From the NCBI GenBank assembly GCA_035275065.1, contig DATENM010000031.1:1-64000 (forward strand): a stretch of DNA of 64,000 nucleotides. Direction: 5' to 3'. Under the pieces are notes generated by a model. It saw nothing but the letters and a program-made list of their open reading frames with translations, was not told the origin of the DNA and did no database searches. The DNA comes from Blastocatellia bacterium. GTDB taxonomy: Bacteria > Acidobacteriota > Blastocatellia > UBA7656. The position numbers and the translations under genes were made by a program. Below, piece after piece: positions 9,301 through 18,562 of this stretch (positions are counted from its first letter, which is position 1; each line of letters begins with the position of its first letter).

Positions 9301-10584
9301 TCAATTTTTTAGCTCGACCAGCTTGCCCGTGCCTTTGTCCTCGCCGCCGATTGCACTTGTCACTTCGTCGTTTTGGATCGGCAGCGTCGCCCCGCCCGTG
9401 GGCATTGAGTTCCCACCGATTACCTGCTGGATCATATTGCGCCCATCCAGGAGAAGCCCTTCCTTGCGGGCGTAGCGGATCATCGGCAGCAACTCGCCGC
9501 CGGTCTCGTACTTCTTCAACTTTTGTGTGACACCCGGCCTGGCCGGGTCAAGGGTGATCGCAAACCAGCCGAACAGCCAGGTCGTGTCGCCGGTCTTGAC
9601 ATAAAGCGAGCACTGGTACTCGTCGCCGCTTTTGAACTGTACGGTGGTCAGCGGGCTGTAGCCGGGCTGCCGCTCAACGAGCGCGGCGTAATCTGGCCTG
9701 AGCCGCAATAATTTCTCGATCTTGTCATAAGCGGTGTCGCCGACTTTGATCGTCACCGAGGCAATCTGGCGCTGCCGCCACCACGCGTCAAACGCGCCGA
9801 CGCCGACGCCGAGGAGAAGACCGACCCCCGAAAGCACCAGCAGTTTGACGACGCTGATGCCCGCGCTCACGTCGAAGTAGTCGTTCCAGTGTCGGGCGCG
9901 CACGACGCCGAGCGAGGCGACGGCGTAGCTCACCAGCCAGGCGAGCACGATGACCCCGACCGACACCAGGATGCTGTAGATCATCTTATCGCCAAGCGCA
10001 AGATCAACGCTCCAGGGCGGCTTCCAGTAAACGCTCAGCACGAGCCAGAAGAAGAGGCCGGGGACGACGTACCCGGCCAGCGTCAGCGGCACTCCGGCCA
10101 CCGTGTCACTGCCCAGTAGCGTCGCCTTGAGGGGTTTCTCAGCCGTCACGAAGGTGTGCCCGCCTTTGCCGCTCTTTTGCCAGGTGTACTCAAAGGTGAA
10201 AAGGATGTTGAAGTCGCCGACCACGACGGTCGAATCGGACCTGACGCACAGGTCGAAGCGCCTGGCTTCGTTGGCGGGCAAGGCACCTAAATCGCGCGGA
10301 CTCGAAAACGGCGCGCCGGCACAATCGTCGGCATACCATCTCAAGAAGCCGGGGCCGGCGACGTGCAAGCTCAGGGAGGCCAACTGCTGGTCGCCTTCGT
10401 TCGCCACCCAGACGTGAATCTCGACCTGGTCATTTTCGCGGATGCTCTGTTTGCTGAAAGATATCTGCACGGACGGCTTCGGCGCAGCCGCCTCCGGCTC
10501 CGCGGCCCTGCCGGCGCGCGCGCCGAAGAGCAGCAAGCCGAGTAATGCCATCAGGACCGGAGACGGATGATTGCGGCCTCTCAT
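9301..10584 (-). CDS. Unrecognised membrane protein with exported N-terminal beta domain
   Basis: The 427-residue protein has a signal peptide (1-27). An extracytoplasmic Ig/CARDB-like domain (about 36-150) has NDQVEIHVWVANEGDQ as a typical adhesion-like strand pair. Three membrane helices follow (about 164-187, 201-224, 243-266). A cytosolic region of about 150 residues with no recognised family completes it. The topology (outside domain, helices, inside domain) suggests sensing or anchoring, but nothing in the sequence fixes a function. It lies upstream of the 370-residue unknown gene on the same strand. Confidence 0.6.
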   Translation of the reverse strand: MRGRNHPSPVLMALLGLLLFGARAGRAAEPEAAAPKPSVQISFSKQSIRENDQVEIHVWVANEGDQQLASLSLHVAGPGFLRWYADDCAGAPFSSPRDLGALPANEARRFDLCVRSDSTVVVGDFNILFTFEYTWQKSGKGGHTFVTAEKPLKATLLGSDTVAGVPLTLAGYVVPGLFFWLVLSVYWKPPWSVDLALGDKMIYSILVSVGVIVLAWLVSYAVASLGVVRARHWNDYFDVSAGISVVKLLVLSGVGLLLGVGVGAFDAWWRQRQIASVTIKVGDTAYDKIEKLLRLRPDYAALVERQPGYSPLTTVQFKSGDEYQCSLYVKTGDTTWLFGWFAITLDPARPGVTQKLKKYETGGELLPMIRYARKEGLLLDGRNMIQQVIGGNSMPTGGATLPIQNDEVTSAIGGEDKGTGKLVELKN

Positions 10585-10679
10585 TGTCTTAAACCCAGGG
10601 CTACAGATCTTTGTTAGGGCAATTACTCTATAAGAAATGCAAGAAATGTCAAGGTGCTGATCGGTCGCGCCCGTCCGCT

Positions 10680-11738
10680 CTAGCCAAGTTGCTCGATGAT
10701 GCGCTGGCCCATGTCGGTTGTGCTGATGGCCGACTCGCCTGCCGCAGCGAGGTCGCGCGTGCGGTGGCCGGCGGCGAGCGTTCGTTCGACAGCGGCTTCG
10801 ATTGCGGCGGCCTCCGCGTCGAGGTCGAACGAATAGCGCAGCATCATCGCGGCGGACAGAATCGCGCCCAGCGGGTTAGCGATCCCCTGCCCCGCGATGT
10901 CGGGCGCAGACCCATGCACCGGCTCATAAAGTCCGACCGGCCCGCCCGTGCTCGCAGACGCCAGCAGCCCTAATGATCCGACGACCGCGCCCGCTTCGTC
11001 CGAGAGAATATCGCCGAACATGTTCTCTGTGAGGATCACGTCGAAGCTCGCCGGCCGGCTGACCAGCGCCATCGCGCACGAGTCCACCAGTTGATGCTCA
11101 AGCGTCACGTCCGGGTAATCCTGAGCGACGCGAATCACCGTCTGTCGCCAGAGGCGCGAGACTTCCAGCACGTTCGACTTGTCTACGGAGGTCACCTTGC
11201 GCCGCCGCTTGCGCGCCAGGTCGAAGGCGACGCGACTGATGCGCTCGACCTCCGTGGCGCTGTAACGCATGGTGTTGATGACGCTGTCGCCATCATCGCC
11301 GCGCGGCTGGCCGAAATAGAGCCCGCCGAGCAGCTCGCGGACGATCAGCATGTCTGTGGCTTCGATCACAACGGCCTTGAGCGGCGAGGCGTCTGCCAGC
11401 GCCGCGAACAGTCGCGCCGGGCGCAGGTTGGCATACGCGCCGAGCGCGTTGCGAATCCTCAGCAAGCCGGCTTCGGGCCGCAGGTGCGGCGGGTGATTGT
11501 CGAAGTCAGGGTGGCCGACTGCGCCGAGCAACACCGCTTGCGATTGCAAACAGGCCGCGAGCGTCTCGGCGGGCAGCGGGTCATTGAATTCGTTGATGGC
11601 GACGCCGCCGATCTTTTCGCTGGTGTAGACGAGCCGGTGGTCGAATTTCCGAGCGACGGCTTCGAGCACGCGCACGGCTTCCGAAGTGACTTCGGGGCCG
11701 ATGCCGTCGCCGGGAAGAACGGTGATCTTGATCTGCAT
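10680..11738 (-). CDS. leuB: 3-Isopropylmalate dehydrogenase
   Basis: The 352-residue protein is full length for LeuB, which oxidises and decarboxylates 3-isopropylmalate to 2-oxoisocaproate with NAD+. It begins [15 protein letters not shown], carries the [14 protein letters not shown] segment, and has the substrate/cofactor motif [19 protein letters not shown] near residue 275. It follows leuA on the minus strand (122-bp gap), but a hairpin plus U-rich tract lies between them, so leuB expression may depend on read-through or its own promoter. Confidence 0.95.
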   Translation of the reverse strand: MQIKITVLPGDGIGPEVTSEAVRVLEAVARKFDHRLVYTSEKIGGVAINEFNDPLPAETLAACLQSQAVLLGAVGHPDFDNHPPHLRPEAGLLRIRNALGAYANLRPARLFAALADASPLKAVVIEATDMLIVRELLGGLYFGQPRGDDGDSVINTMRYSATEVERISRVAFDLARKRRRKVTSVDKSNVLEVSRLWRQTVIRVAQDYPDVTLEHQLVDSCAMALVSRPASFDVILTENMFGDILSDEAGAVVGSLGLLASASTGGPVGLYEPVHGSAPDIAGQGIANPLGAILSAAMMLRYSFDLDAEAAAIEAAVERTLAAGHRTRDLAAAGESAISTTDMGQRIIEQLG

Positions 11739-11790
11739 AGCGTTTGTTTTATCCGTGATGATTGCGCTTCGTCAATCGAAAGCGTGCGCC

Positions 11791-11825
11791 GAAAATAAAG
11801 CGGCCCACATCAGGTGATGTGGGCC
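11791..11825 (-). terminator. Rho-independent terminator after leuA
   Basis: A perfect 10-11 bp stem (GGCCCACATCA paired with its complement, 11802-11825) is followed on the minus strand by GCTTTATTTTC (11801-11791). The distance to the leuA stop is about 35 bases. It sits between leuA and leuB and could act as an attenuating or partial terminator. Confidence 0.75.
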
Positions 11826-11860
11826 TGGCTTTGGATGCGTTAGGGCCGGCAACAGGCAAA

Positions 11861-13033
11861 TTATGCCGCGCTGGCTTCGGCCATCTGCTCGCTGATGATG
11901 GCAAGGATGTGATGATCTTCGACCGCCTTGATCTGATCGGCGAGCGCCGTGAAGCGGCGATAGATGCGGTCAAGCTCCTGGCGCGAGAACTGATAACCCA
12001 GAGCTTCGCACTTGCGACCGAGCGCGTGCCGGCCCGAATGCTTGCCGAGGACGAGCGTGGTCTCGGGCACGCCGACCGATTTTGGCGTGATGATCTCGTA
12101 GGTCAGGCGGTTCTTGATGATGCCATCCTGATGGATGCCGGCTTCGTGCGCGAAGGCGTTGCGCCCGACGATGGCTTTATTCGGCTGAACGGCCACGCCC
12201 GTCAGCTCCGTGAGCAACTGGCTGGACGGATAAAGCTCCTCGGTGTGAATCTCTGTGCGGTAAGGCATCACATCGGCGCGCACGCTCAAGGCCATGACGA
12301 TCTCTTCGAGCGACGCGTTGCCGGCGCGCTCGCCGATGCCATTGATCGTGCATTCGATCTGCCGCACGCCGGCTTCAATGGCGGCGAGCGAGTTGGCGAC
12401 CGCCAGCCCGAGATCGTTGTGGCAGTGAACCGAAAGCATCGCCCGCTCGATGTTGGGCACGCGGCGGCGAACGGTGGTGATGAAGTTGGCGTACTCACCC
12501 GGCGTGATGTAGCCGACCGTGTCCGGCAGGTTGACCGTGACCGCACCGGCTTCGATGACCGCTTCGATGACGGCGCAGAGATAATCCATGTCCGTGCGCG
12601 TCGCGTCTTCAGCCGAAAACTCGACATCGTCGCAGTACGAGCGCGCCAGCGCCACCGATTCGCGCGCCTGCCGCAAGGCTTCCTCGCGGCTGATCTTTAG
12701 CTTGTACTCCAGGTGAATGTCCGAAGTCGCCAGAAACGTGTGAATGCGCGGGCGGGCGGCTTCGCGCAGCGCTTCCCAGGCGCGCTCGATGTCGGCGCGG
12801 GTGGCGCGCGCCAGGCCGGCGATGACCGGGCGGCGAATCTGCCGGGCGATGGCCTTCACCGCTTCGAAGTCGCCATCGGAAGCGATGGGGAAGCCCGCTT
12901 CGATGATATCAACGCCGAGGCGGTCGAGCTGCCGTGCCATGCGAATCTTCTCGGGCAGGTTCATGCTGCAACCGGGCGATTGCTCGCCATCTCTCAAAGT
13001 CGTGTCAAAGATTTTCACCTGGGGTCGTGTCAT
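11861..13033 (-). CDS. leuA: 2-Isopropylmalate synthase without the regulatory domain
   Basis: The 390-residue protein condenses 2-oxoisovalerate with acetyl-CoA, the first committed step to leucine. The catalytic TIM barrel shows [26 protein letters not shown] and [14 protein letters not shown]. The HEAGIHQDG subdomain follows. The protein stops just after subdomain II ([15 protein letters not shown]). Well-studied LeuA enzymes continue about 120-130 residues into a LeuA dimer domain that binds leucine, and that domain is absent. A terminator follows the stop directly, so this is the natural end. A related function such as citramalate or homocitrate synthase is possible, but the leu genes nearby favour LeuA. 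Confidence 0.85.
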   Translation of the reverse strand: MTRPQVKIFDTTLRDGEQSPGCSMNLPEKIRMARQLDRLGVDIIEAGFPIASDGDFEAVKAIARQIRRPVIAGLARATRADIERAWEALREAARPRIHTFLATSDIHLEYKLKISREEALRQARESVALARSYCDDVEFSAEDATRTDMDYLCAVIEAVIEAGAVTVNLPDTVGYITPGEYANFITTVRRRVPNIERAMLSVHCHNDLGLAVANSLAAIEAGVRQIECTINGIGERAGNASLEEIVMALSVRADVMPYRTEIHTEELYPSSQLLTELTGVAVQPNKAIVGRNAFAHEAGIHQDGIIKNRLTYEIITPKSVGVPETTLVLGKHSGRHALGRKCEALGYQFSRQELDRIYRRFTALADQIKAVEDHHILAIISEQMAEASAA

Positions 13034-13122
13034 TCAGCCTTCTCCTTGATCGTTTGAATGGTGGCCTATCGCGGATATGTTAGGGCCGTGACGGCTCAAA
13101 GTCAAAGTTATAATATTTAGAG

Positions 13123-13150
13123 TTGTGCCCGTTTTCGCTTATGATATAAT
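13123..13150 (+). promoter_or_regulatory. Candidate promoter of the lysR gene in the leuA-lysR divergent region
   Basis: TTGTGC (13123-13128) and TATAAT (13145-13150) are spaced by 16 bases, 42 bases before the LysR ATG. The 158-bp divergent region (13034-13191) also contains an AT-rich stretch TTATAATATTTA (about 13108-13119), a plausible LysR-type binding region. Confidence 0.45.
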
Positions 13151-13191
13151 CAGTGGCCGCTGGCCGGCAAAGTTTCTCTAATAGGCGCAAA

Positions 13192-14109
13192 ATGGACTTA
13201 TTTCAGCTAGAAATCTTCTTGACCGTGGCGCGCGAAGGCAGCTTCTCGCGCGCCGCCGAAAAACTCTACCGCACGCAGCCGGCCATCAGTCAGGCGATTC
13301 GCAAGCTGGAGCGCGAAGTCGGCGAGGCGCTCTTCGACCGCTCGTCGCGCGACGGCACGCTGACGGACGCCGGCCAGTTGTTGCAGGAGTACGCGCAGAA
13401 GCTCTTGAACCTGCGCGGCGAGGCGCGCACGGCGCTCAAAGAGTTGCGCGAGATGCACAAGGGCAAGCTGGCGATTGCCGCCAACGAGTTCACCTGTCTC
13501 TACCTGCTGCCGGCGCTCGCAGAGTTCCGCCGCCTCTATCCGGCGATCAAGGTCACCGTGCACCGGGCGCTGGCGAGCCGCATCCCGGCCGACGTGCTGA
13601 AGCACGCGGTCGAGATGGCCGTCCTCTCTTTCAATCCCGAAGAACCGCTGCTGCGCTCGATTGTCGTCTATAACGACGAGCTGGTCTTCATCGTCAACCC
13701 CAGGCATCCGCTGGCGTCGTCGCGGCAGGTCAGCATCCGTCAGCTCGGAGCCGAGACCTTCGTTGCTCATAACGTTCAGTCGCCTTATCGGGCGAAAGTG
13801 ATTCAGGCATTCAAGCGCCACAAGACGCCGCTCAACATGGACGTCGAGCTGCCGACGATTGAAGCCATCAAGCGCTTTGTCTCAAGCGGCACAGGCGTCG
13901 CGCTGGTGCCGGGCATCTGCGTCGAGGCCGAGATCGCGCGCGGCGAGCTGGTGCGCATCCCCGTGCGCGAGCTGCGCATTGAGCGCAAGCTGCGGCTGGT
14001 CTATCGTAAGAATGCCAGCTTGTCACATGCGGCGCGGGCTTTTTTAAAAGTCGCCGAGCAGATGGCCGAGGAGCGCAAAGGGCGTTACCTCTACCATGCG
14101 GATCGTTGA
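13192..14109 (+). CDS. LysR-family transcription regulator, probable leu regulator
   Basis: I choose the ATG at 13192 (MDLFQLEIFLTVAREGSFSRAA), the canonical LysR beginning, over an upstream GTG. The 305-residue protein has a winged helix at 1-60 (AAEKLYRTQPAISQAIRKLE) and a periplasmic-binding-protein-like effector domain from about 90. It is divergent from leuA and is followed by leuC. Location alone suggests it controls leucine genes, perhaps sensing isopropylmalate as other LysR regulators of leu genes do; this is inference. Confidence 0.85.
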   Translation: MDLFQLEIFLTVAREGSFSRAAEKLYRTQPAISQAIRKLEREVGEALFDRSSRDGTLTDAGQLLQEYAQKLLNLRGEARTALKELREMHKGKLAIAANEFTCLYLLPALAEFRRLYPAIKVTVHRALASRIPADVLKHAVEMAVLSFNPEEPLLRSIVVYNDELVFIVNPRHPLASSRQVSIRQLGAETFVAHNVQSPYRAKVIQAFKRHKTPLNMDVELPTIEAIKRFVSSGTGVALVPGICVEAEIARGELVRIPVRELRIERKLRLVYRKNASLSHAARAFLKVAEQMAEERKGRYLYHADR

Positions 14110-14187
14110 AAGATTTGGACACATTCGCGCGCTGTGCAGTAGACTCTGGTTTTTACCTGCGCGGCGTTTGAAGATCAGGAATTATCT

Positions 14188-15594
14188 ATGCCAAAGACGC
14201 TTTTCGAAAAAATCTGGGACGCGCATGTTGTCCGCCAGCAGCCTGAGCAGCCGGCGCTGCTCTACATCGATTGTCATCTGGTCCACGAAGTCACTTCGCC
14301 GCAGGCCTTCGAGGGCTTGCGACTGGCAGGCCGCCGCGTGCGCCGCCCTGACCTGACCTATGCGACGATGGATCACAACGTCCCCACCTGGAGCCGCAGT
14401 CTGCCCATCCTCGACGAGGTTGCCAAAACGCAGATACAGACGCTTGAAGACAACTGCCGCGAATTCGGCATCCCGCTCTACGGGCTCGACAGCCCCAGCC
14501 AGGGCATCGTCCATGTGATCGGCCCGGAGCTCGGCATCACGCGCCCCGGCATGACCATCGTCTGTGGTGACAGTCACACTTCGACGCACGGCGCGTTTGG
14601 GGCGCTGGCTTTCGGCATCGGCACCAGCGAAGTCGAGCACGTGCTGGCCACTCAATGCCTGCTGCAATCCAGGCCGAAGACATTTCGCATCAACATCAAT
14701 GGTCGGTTGCCGCGCGGCGTGACAGCCAAGGACGTTGTGCTGTTCATCATCCGCACCATCGGCACGGCGGGCGCGACGGGGTACGTCGTCGAATACGCCG
14801 GCGAGACGATTCGCCGCATGACGATGGAAGAGCGCATGACGGTCTGCAACATGAGCATCGAAGCGGGCGCGCGCGCCGGCATGATCGCGCCCGACGATGT
14901 GACTTACGCTTACCTGCGAGGCCGCGAGTTCACGCCCGTCGGCGAGGCGTTTGCTGAAGCGGTCGCTTACTGGAAGAGCTTGCCGACCGACGAAGGCGCG
15001 ACCTTTGATCGCGAGCTTGATCTTGATGTATCAAACCTCGCGCCGCAGGTGAGCTGGGGCACCAGTCCCGGCATGGTGATCAGCGCCACCGAGGCGATTC
15101 CCGACCCCGATTCGTGGTCGGACGACAACGTGCGCAAGGCGGCGCGGCGGGCGCTGGAGTACATGGGACTTGAGCCGGGCACGCCGATTCAGGATGTTGA
15201 GATCGACCGCGTCTTCATCGGCTCTTGCACGAACTCGCGCATCGAAGATTTGCGCGCCGCCGCGGAGATTGCCCGAGGACGCCATGTAAACCCGCACGTC
15301 CAGGCGATGGTCGTGCCCGGCTCGCAAGCGATCAAGCGGCAGGCCGAAGCCGAAGGGCTCGACGCGGTATTCAAAGCCGCCGGCTTCGACTGGCGCGAAT
15401 CGGGTTGCAGCATGTGCTTAGGCATGAACCCGGACATCTTGCAGCCGGGCGAGCGTTGCGCGTCAACATCGAACCGCAACTTCGAGGGCCGCCAGGGCCG
15501 CGGCGGGCGCACCCACCTGGTGAGCCCGGCGATGGCAGCGGCGGCAGCGATTGCCGGCCACTTCGTTGACGTGCGCGGTTGGGACGCCGAGTAG
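14188..15594 (+). CDS. leuC: 3-Isopropylmalate dehydratase large subunit
   Basis: The 468-residue protein is full length for the bacterial aconitase-like LeuC that isomerises 2- to 3-isopropylmalate with LeuD. The motifs [28 protein letters not shown] and [19 protein letters not shown] are present. Three cysteines suited to a 4Fe-4S cluster appear in SCTN and [11 protein letters not shown]. It lies 78 bp after lysR on the same strand. Its partner leuD follows, but one small exported-protein gene intervenes. Confidence 0.95.
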   Translation: MPKTLFEKIWDAHVVRQQPEQPALLYIDCHLVHEVTSPQAFEGLRLAGRRVRRPDLTYATMDHNVPTWSRSLPILDEVAKTQIQTLEDNCREFGIPLYGLDSPSQGIVHVIGPELGITRPGMTIVCGDSHTSTHGAFGALAFGIGTSEVEHVLATQCLLQSRPKTFRININGRLPRGVTAKDVVLFIIRTIGTAGATGYVVEYAGETIRRMTMEERMTVCNMSIEAGARAGMIAPDDVTYAYLRGREFTPVGEAFAEAVAYWKSLPTDEGATFDRELDLDVSNLAPQVSWGTSPGMVISATEAIPDPDSWSDDNVRKAARRALEYMGLEPGTPIQDVEIDRVFIGSCTNSRIEDLRAAAEIARGRHVNPHVQAMVVPGSQAIKRQAEAEGLDAVFKAAGFDWRESGCSMCLGMNPDILQPGERCASTSNRNFEGRQGRGGRTHLVSPAMAAAAAIAGHFVDVRGWDAE

Positions 15595-15688
15595 GCGTTT
15601 CGGGCTTTATTGGCTTGTAGGTTTCAGCAAAGGCGGCAGGCGCAGGTTGAATGCGCATGGTTGAATAACCGAAGAAAGGCTGGGTGTG

Positions 15689-16189
15689 ATGAGATCAATC
15701 CGCAAAGCGACGATGGTAATGATGATGGCAGCGCTGATGGCAAGTGCCGTTCTGCGGGCTGACGCGCGGATGTTGGCGCAGTCGAAAAGCGATCCACAAA
15801 CGGTGGCCAAACTGGCAGGGATTCTTGAGCGGTCGGGCTACGCGTATAAAAAAGCGGCTGACAACATATGGGTGGTGAACTTCAAAGGCAACTCTCTCGC
15901 CGACGTGAACGTGATCGTCACCTCAGCTGAGGGCCTCGTTGTTATGGCCGTCGTGGTCGCTCAGAAAAGCACGATGAAGGTCACGCCGGAAATGATGTAC
16001 AAGCTGCTCAAGCTGACTCACGACATTGACCGCGTGAAGATCGGATTCGATAGCGATGACGATTTATTCGTGCGTTCTGAAGTGAGTACGCGACTCTTCG
16101 ACCTCGAAGAGTTCAAGTTCGATATGCAACAGGTCGCGGCGGCGAGCGACCAGATTCACGCCGCCATCAAGCCGTTTCTTGTGCGCTAG
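15689..16189 (+). CDS. Exported YbjN-like small protein
   Basis: The 166-residue protein starts at the ATG at 15689, with AAAGG nine bases upstream. A signal peptide ends near residue 28. The mature part has the alternating strand-helix pattern of YbjN/type III chaperone-like folds (LAGILERSGYAYKKAADNIWVVNFKG, then a hydrophobic strand and a C-terminal helix). The assignment is by fold resemblance and is tentative. It is inserted between leuC and leuD, 94 bp after leuC and 41 bp before leuD, and has no obvious role in leucine synthesis. Confidence 0.6.
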   Translation: MRSIRKATMVMMMAALMASAVLRADARMLAQSKSDPQTVAKLAGILERSGYAYKKAADNIWVVNFKGNSLADVNVIVTSAEGLVVMAVVVAQKSTMKVTPEMMYKLLKLTHDIDRVKIGFDSDDDLFVRSEVSTRLFDLEEFKFDMQQVAAASDQIHAAIKPFLVR

Positions 16190-16230
16190 CCAGGCGCAAA
16201 AGTTATTTCACTGAAAACTAAAAACTGATC

Positions 16231-16827
16231 ATGGAACCATTCAAGCGACACACGGGGCTGGTAGCGACGCTCGACCGCGTCAACGTTGACACGGATCAGA
16301 TCATCCCCAAGCAATTCCTCAAGCGCATCGAGCGCAGCGGCTTCGGGCAGTTCCTGTTTTACGACTGGCGCTTCACACCCGAAGGCGAGATCAACAGCGA
16401 GTTTGAATTGAATGAGGCGCGCTTCGCGGACGCATCGATCTTGCTGGCGCGGGCGAATTTCGGCTGCGGCTCGTCGCGCGAGCATGCGCCGTGGGCGCTC
16501 GCGGATTACGGCTTCCGCGCCATCATCGCGCCGTCGTTCGCCGACATCTTTTATAACAACTGCTTCAAGAACGGCCTGCTGCCGGTGCAGCTTGAAGAGG
16601 CAGAAGTCGAGCGCCTGTTCACGGCGGCCAGCGCCATTCCCGGCTACGAGTTGACGATTGATCTGGAGCGCCAGTGGGTCGTGGACGACTGGGGCAACAA
16701 GTTCGGCTTCGCTGTTGATCCGTTCCGCCGCGAGTGTTTGCTCAAGGGCCTTGATGACATTGGGCTGACGCTTCAGCACGAAGACGCCATTGCCGAATAC
16801 GAGGCCCGTCGCATCGCGATTACGTAA
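16231..16827 (+). CDS. leuD: 3-Isopropylmalate dehydratase small subunit
   Basis: The 198-residue protein is of the longer proteobacterial-type LeuD class. It shows [16 protein letters not shown] near the N-terminus, the swivelling-domain motif [16 protein letters not shown], and [16 protein letters not shown]. It forms the heterodimeric isomerase with LeuC. The acyl-CoA dehydrogenase-like gene begins 14 bp after its stop. Confidence 0.95.
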   Translation: MEPFKRHTGLVATLDRVNVDTDQIIPKQFLKRIERSGFGQFLFYDWRFTPEGEINSEFELNEARFADASILLARANFGCGSSREHAPWALADYGFRAIIAPSFADIFYNNCFKNGLLPVQLEEAEVERLFTAASAIPGYELTIDLERQWVVDDWGNKFGFAVDPFRRECLLKGLDDIGLTLQHEDAIAEYEARRIAIT

Positions 16828-16841
16828 TCGGAGGAGTGCTG

Positions 16842-18551
16842 ATGGCGCGGCTCGAAGATTTCAAAGGCATCGAAAGCGCAGACTTCTTCGCCGAAGATCG
16901 CGGCATGCAGGTCATCCTCGGCGAATTGCTCAAGGAAGAAGAGCGCGAGGCGGTTTTCACATCGCTGCATGAATGCGCCCGCCTGGTGTCTGGTCCCTGG
17001 AATGAGCTGGCGCGCGAAGCCAACCGCGCCGAGAACCTGCCGCGCATCATGAAGTACGACCGCGCCGGCAACGCAACCGAGCAGATCGATTTTGGCCCGC
17101 TCACCCGACAACTGCGCCGCGACGCCGCCCGCTTCGGCATCCTCAACGAAGGGCGCAGTAACGTGCATCTCTTCGCGCTCGTCTACCTGCTGGCGCACAA
17201 CGGCGAAGGCGGGCTGAACTGCGGCTTGAGCTGCACCGATGGCTTGATTCGTGTGATCGAAGCGCACGGCTCCGCGTTCTTGCGCGAGACCTATCTGCCG
17301 CGCCTGCGCTCCATCGAGACGCCGTTTGCGGGCGCGCAGTTTGTCACCGAGCGCCAGGGCGGCTCGGACGTCGGGGCGATTGAAACCGCGGCGCGTGATA
17401 ACGGTGATGGGACGTGGGCGATTACTGGTGAGAAGTGGTTCTGCTCGAACCCGGACGAATACTTTCTGGTGGCGGCGCGGCCTGTGGGAGGTGCGGCGGG
17501 CACGGCGGGCGTAGCGATCTTCTTCGTGCCGCGGGTGTTGCCGGATGGTCGGTTGAATAACATTTCTTTCAGGCGCTTAAAGAACAAGCTAGGCACGCAA
17601 TCGCTACCGACGGCGGAGATGGATTTCAACGGCGCGACCGGGTATGTGATTGGCGACGCGCGCGACGGCTTCAAGCTGTTGATGAGTTATGTGATTAATG
17701 TGTCGCGCCTGCATAACGCGGCGAACGCCTGCGGGTTTCTGCACCGGGCATTTTTAGAGGCTCGCAATTATGTGCGCCAGCGTCAGGCGTTCGGCGGCGC
17801 GCTGATCGATTACCCGATGATTCAGGAGACGCTGGTTTCGATGCTCGAAAGGCTGTGGCGCTACCGGCTGCTGACGTTCAAGCTGGCGGCACTGATTGAC
17901 GAGCACGGCCTGTTGCCCGAAGACAGCGAGCAGGCGATGTGGCAGCGGTTCTTAATCAATCTGGTGAAGTACCGCACCGGCGCGACGCTGACGGCTTCAA
18001 TTCACGACGCGATCATGGTCTTAGGCGGCAACGGTATTGTCGAAGACTTCACGGTGCTGCCGCGATTGCTTCGCGACGCGATGATTATTGAGACATGGGA
18101 AGGCCCGCACAACACCCTCTGTTTGCAAATCATGCGCGATGCGGCGAAATCGAATTTAACCGACCGCTGGCGCGCAGAGATTAGCAGCGTGCTCGAACGC
18201 TGGCCGAAAGATTTCCTCTCGTCCACCCGCGAGCGATTCGCGCAGGCTTTCCAGCAATCCATTGAACTCTTATCAAGAGAGCGCCTCGCTGACCATGCCT
18301 GGGTCGCGGCGCACGCGCGGCGGCTGGTGGACCGCCTGGGTGATCTGCTCGAATCAGCATGGATGTCGGCTATGGCTTTGCGACGCGCCAGCGCCGATGA
18401 TGTCACGGCAGCATTATTGACTTCCCTTGCAATGCGCGAGCGGCTGCCGGGGCAAGAGCAATTCCAACATCCTCTCTTAAACATTTCCTCACAGGATGTG
18501 AGCGCCCTAATTCAAGAGACCCCTGTGGCCATCGAGGTGGCCTGGCTTTAA
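16842..18551 (+). CDS. Acyl-CoA dehydrogenase-family flavoprotein (AidB-like)
   Basis: I choose the ATG at 16842, five bases after GGAGGAG (16830-16836), which gives 569 residues. The sequence has the extended AidB-like arrangement: a long N-terminal helical domain, then VTERQGGSDVGAIET (flavin/substrate loop), KNKLGTQSLPTAEMDF, RQAFGGALIDYPMIQE, VLGGNGIVED and the IETWEGPHN segment with the conserved Glu. A C-terminal helical extension of about 140 residues follows. Family members bind FAD; AidB itself binds DNA and protects against alkylation. The leu genes upstream could instead hint at branched-chain acyl-CoA use. Substrate unknown. Confidence 0.8.
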   Translation: MARLEDFKGIESADFFAEDRGMQVILGELLKEEEREAVFTSLHECARLVSGPWNELAREANRAENLPRIMKYDRAGNATEQIDFGPLTRQLRRDAARFGILNEGRSNVHLFALVYLLAHNGEGGLNCGLSCTDGLIRVIEAHGSAFLRETYLPRLRSIETPFAGAQFVTERQGGSDVGAIETAARDNGDGTWAITGEKWFCSNPDEYFLVAARPVGGAAGTAGVAIFFVPRVLPDGRLNNISFRRLKNKLGTQSLPTAEMDFNGATGYVIGDARDGFKLLMSYVINVSRLHNAANACGFLHRAFLEARNYVRQRQAFGGALIDYPMIQETLVSMLERLWRYRLLTFKLAALIDEHGLLPEDSEQAMWQRFLINLVKYRTGATLTASIHDAIMVLGGNGIVEDFTVLPRLLRDAMIIETWEGPHNTLCLQIMRDAAKSNLTDRWRAEISSVLERWPKDFLSSTRERFAQAFQQSIELLSRERLADHAWVAAHARRLVDRLGDLLESAWMSAMALRRASADDVTAALLTSLAMRERLPGQEQFQHPLLNISSQDVSALIQETPVAIEVAWL

Positions 18552-18562
18552 TCATCCCCAGG

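Noticed and set aside
11861..13033. Short leuA considered as a frameshifted or truncated gene
   Set aside because: No regulatory-domain sequence is found in any frame downstream, and a terminator follows the stop within about 40 bases.
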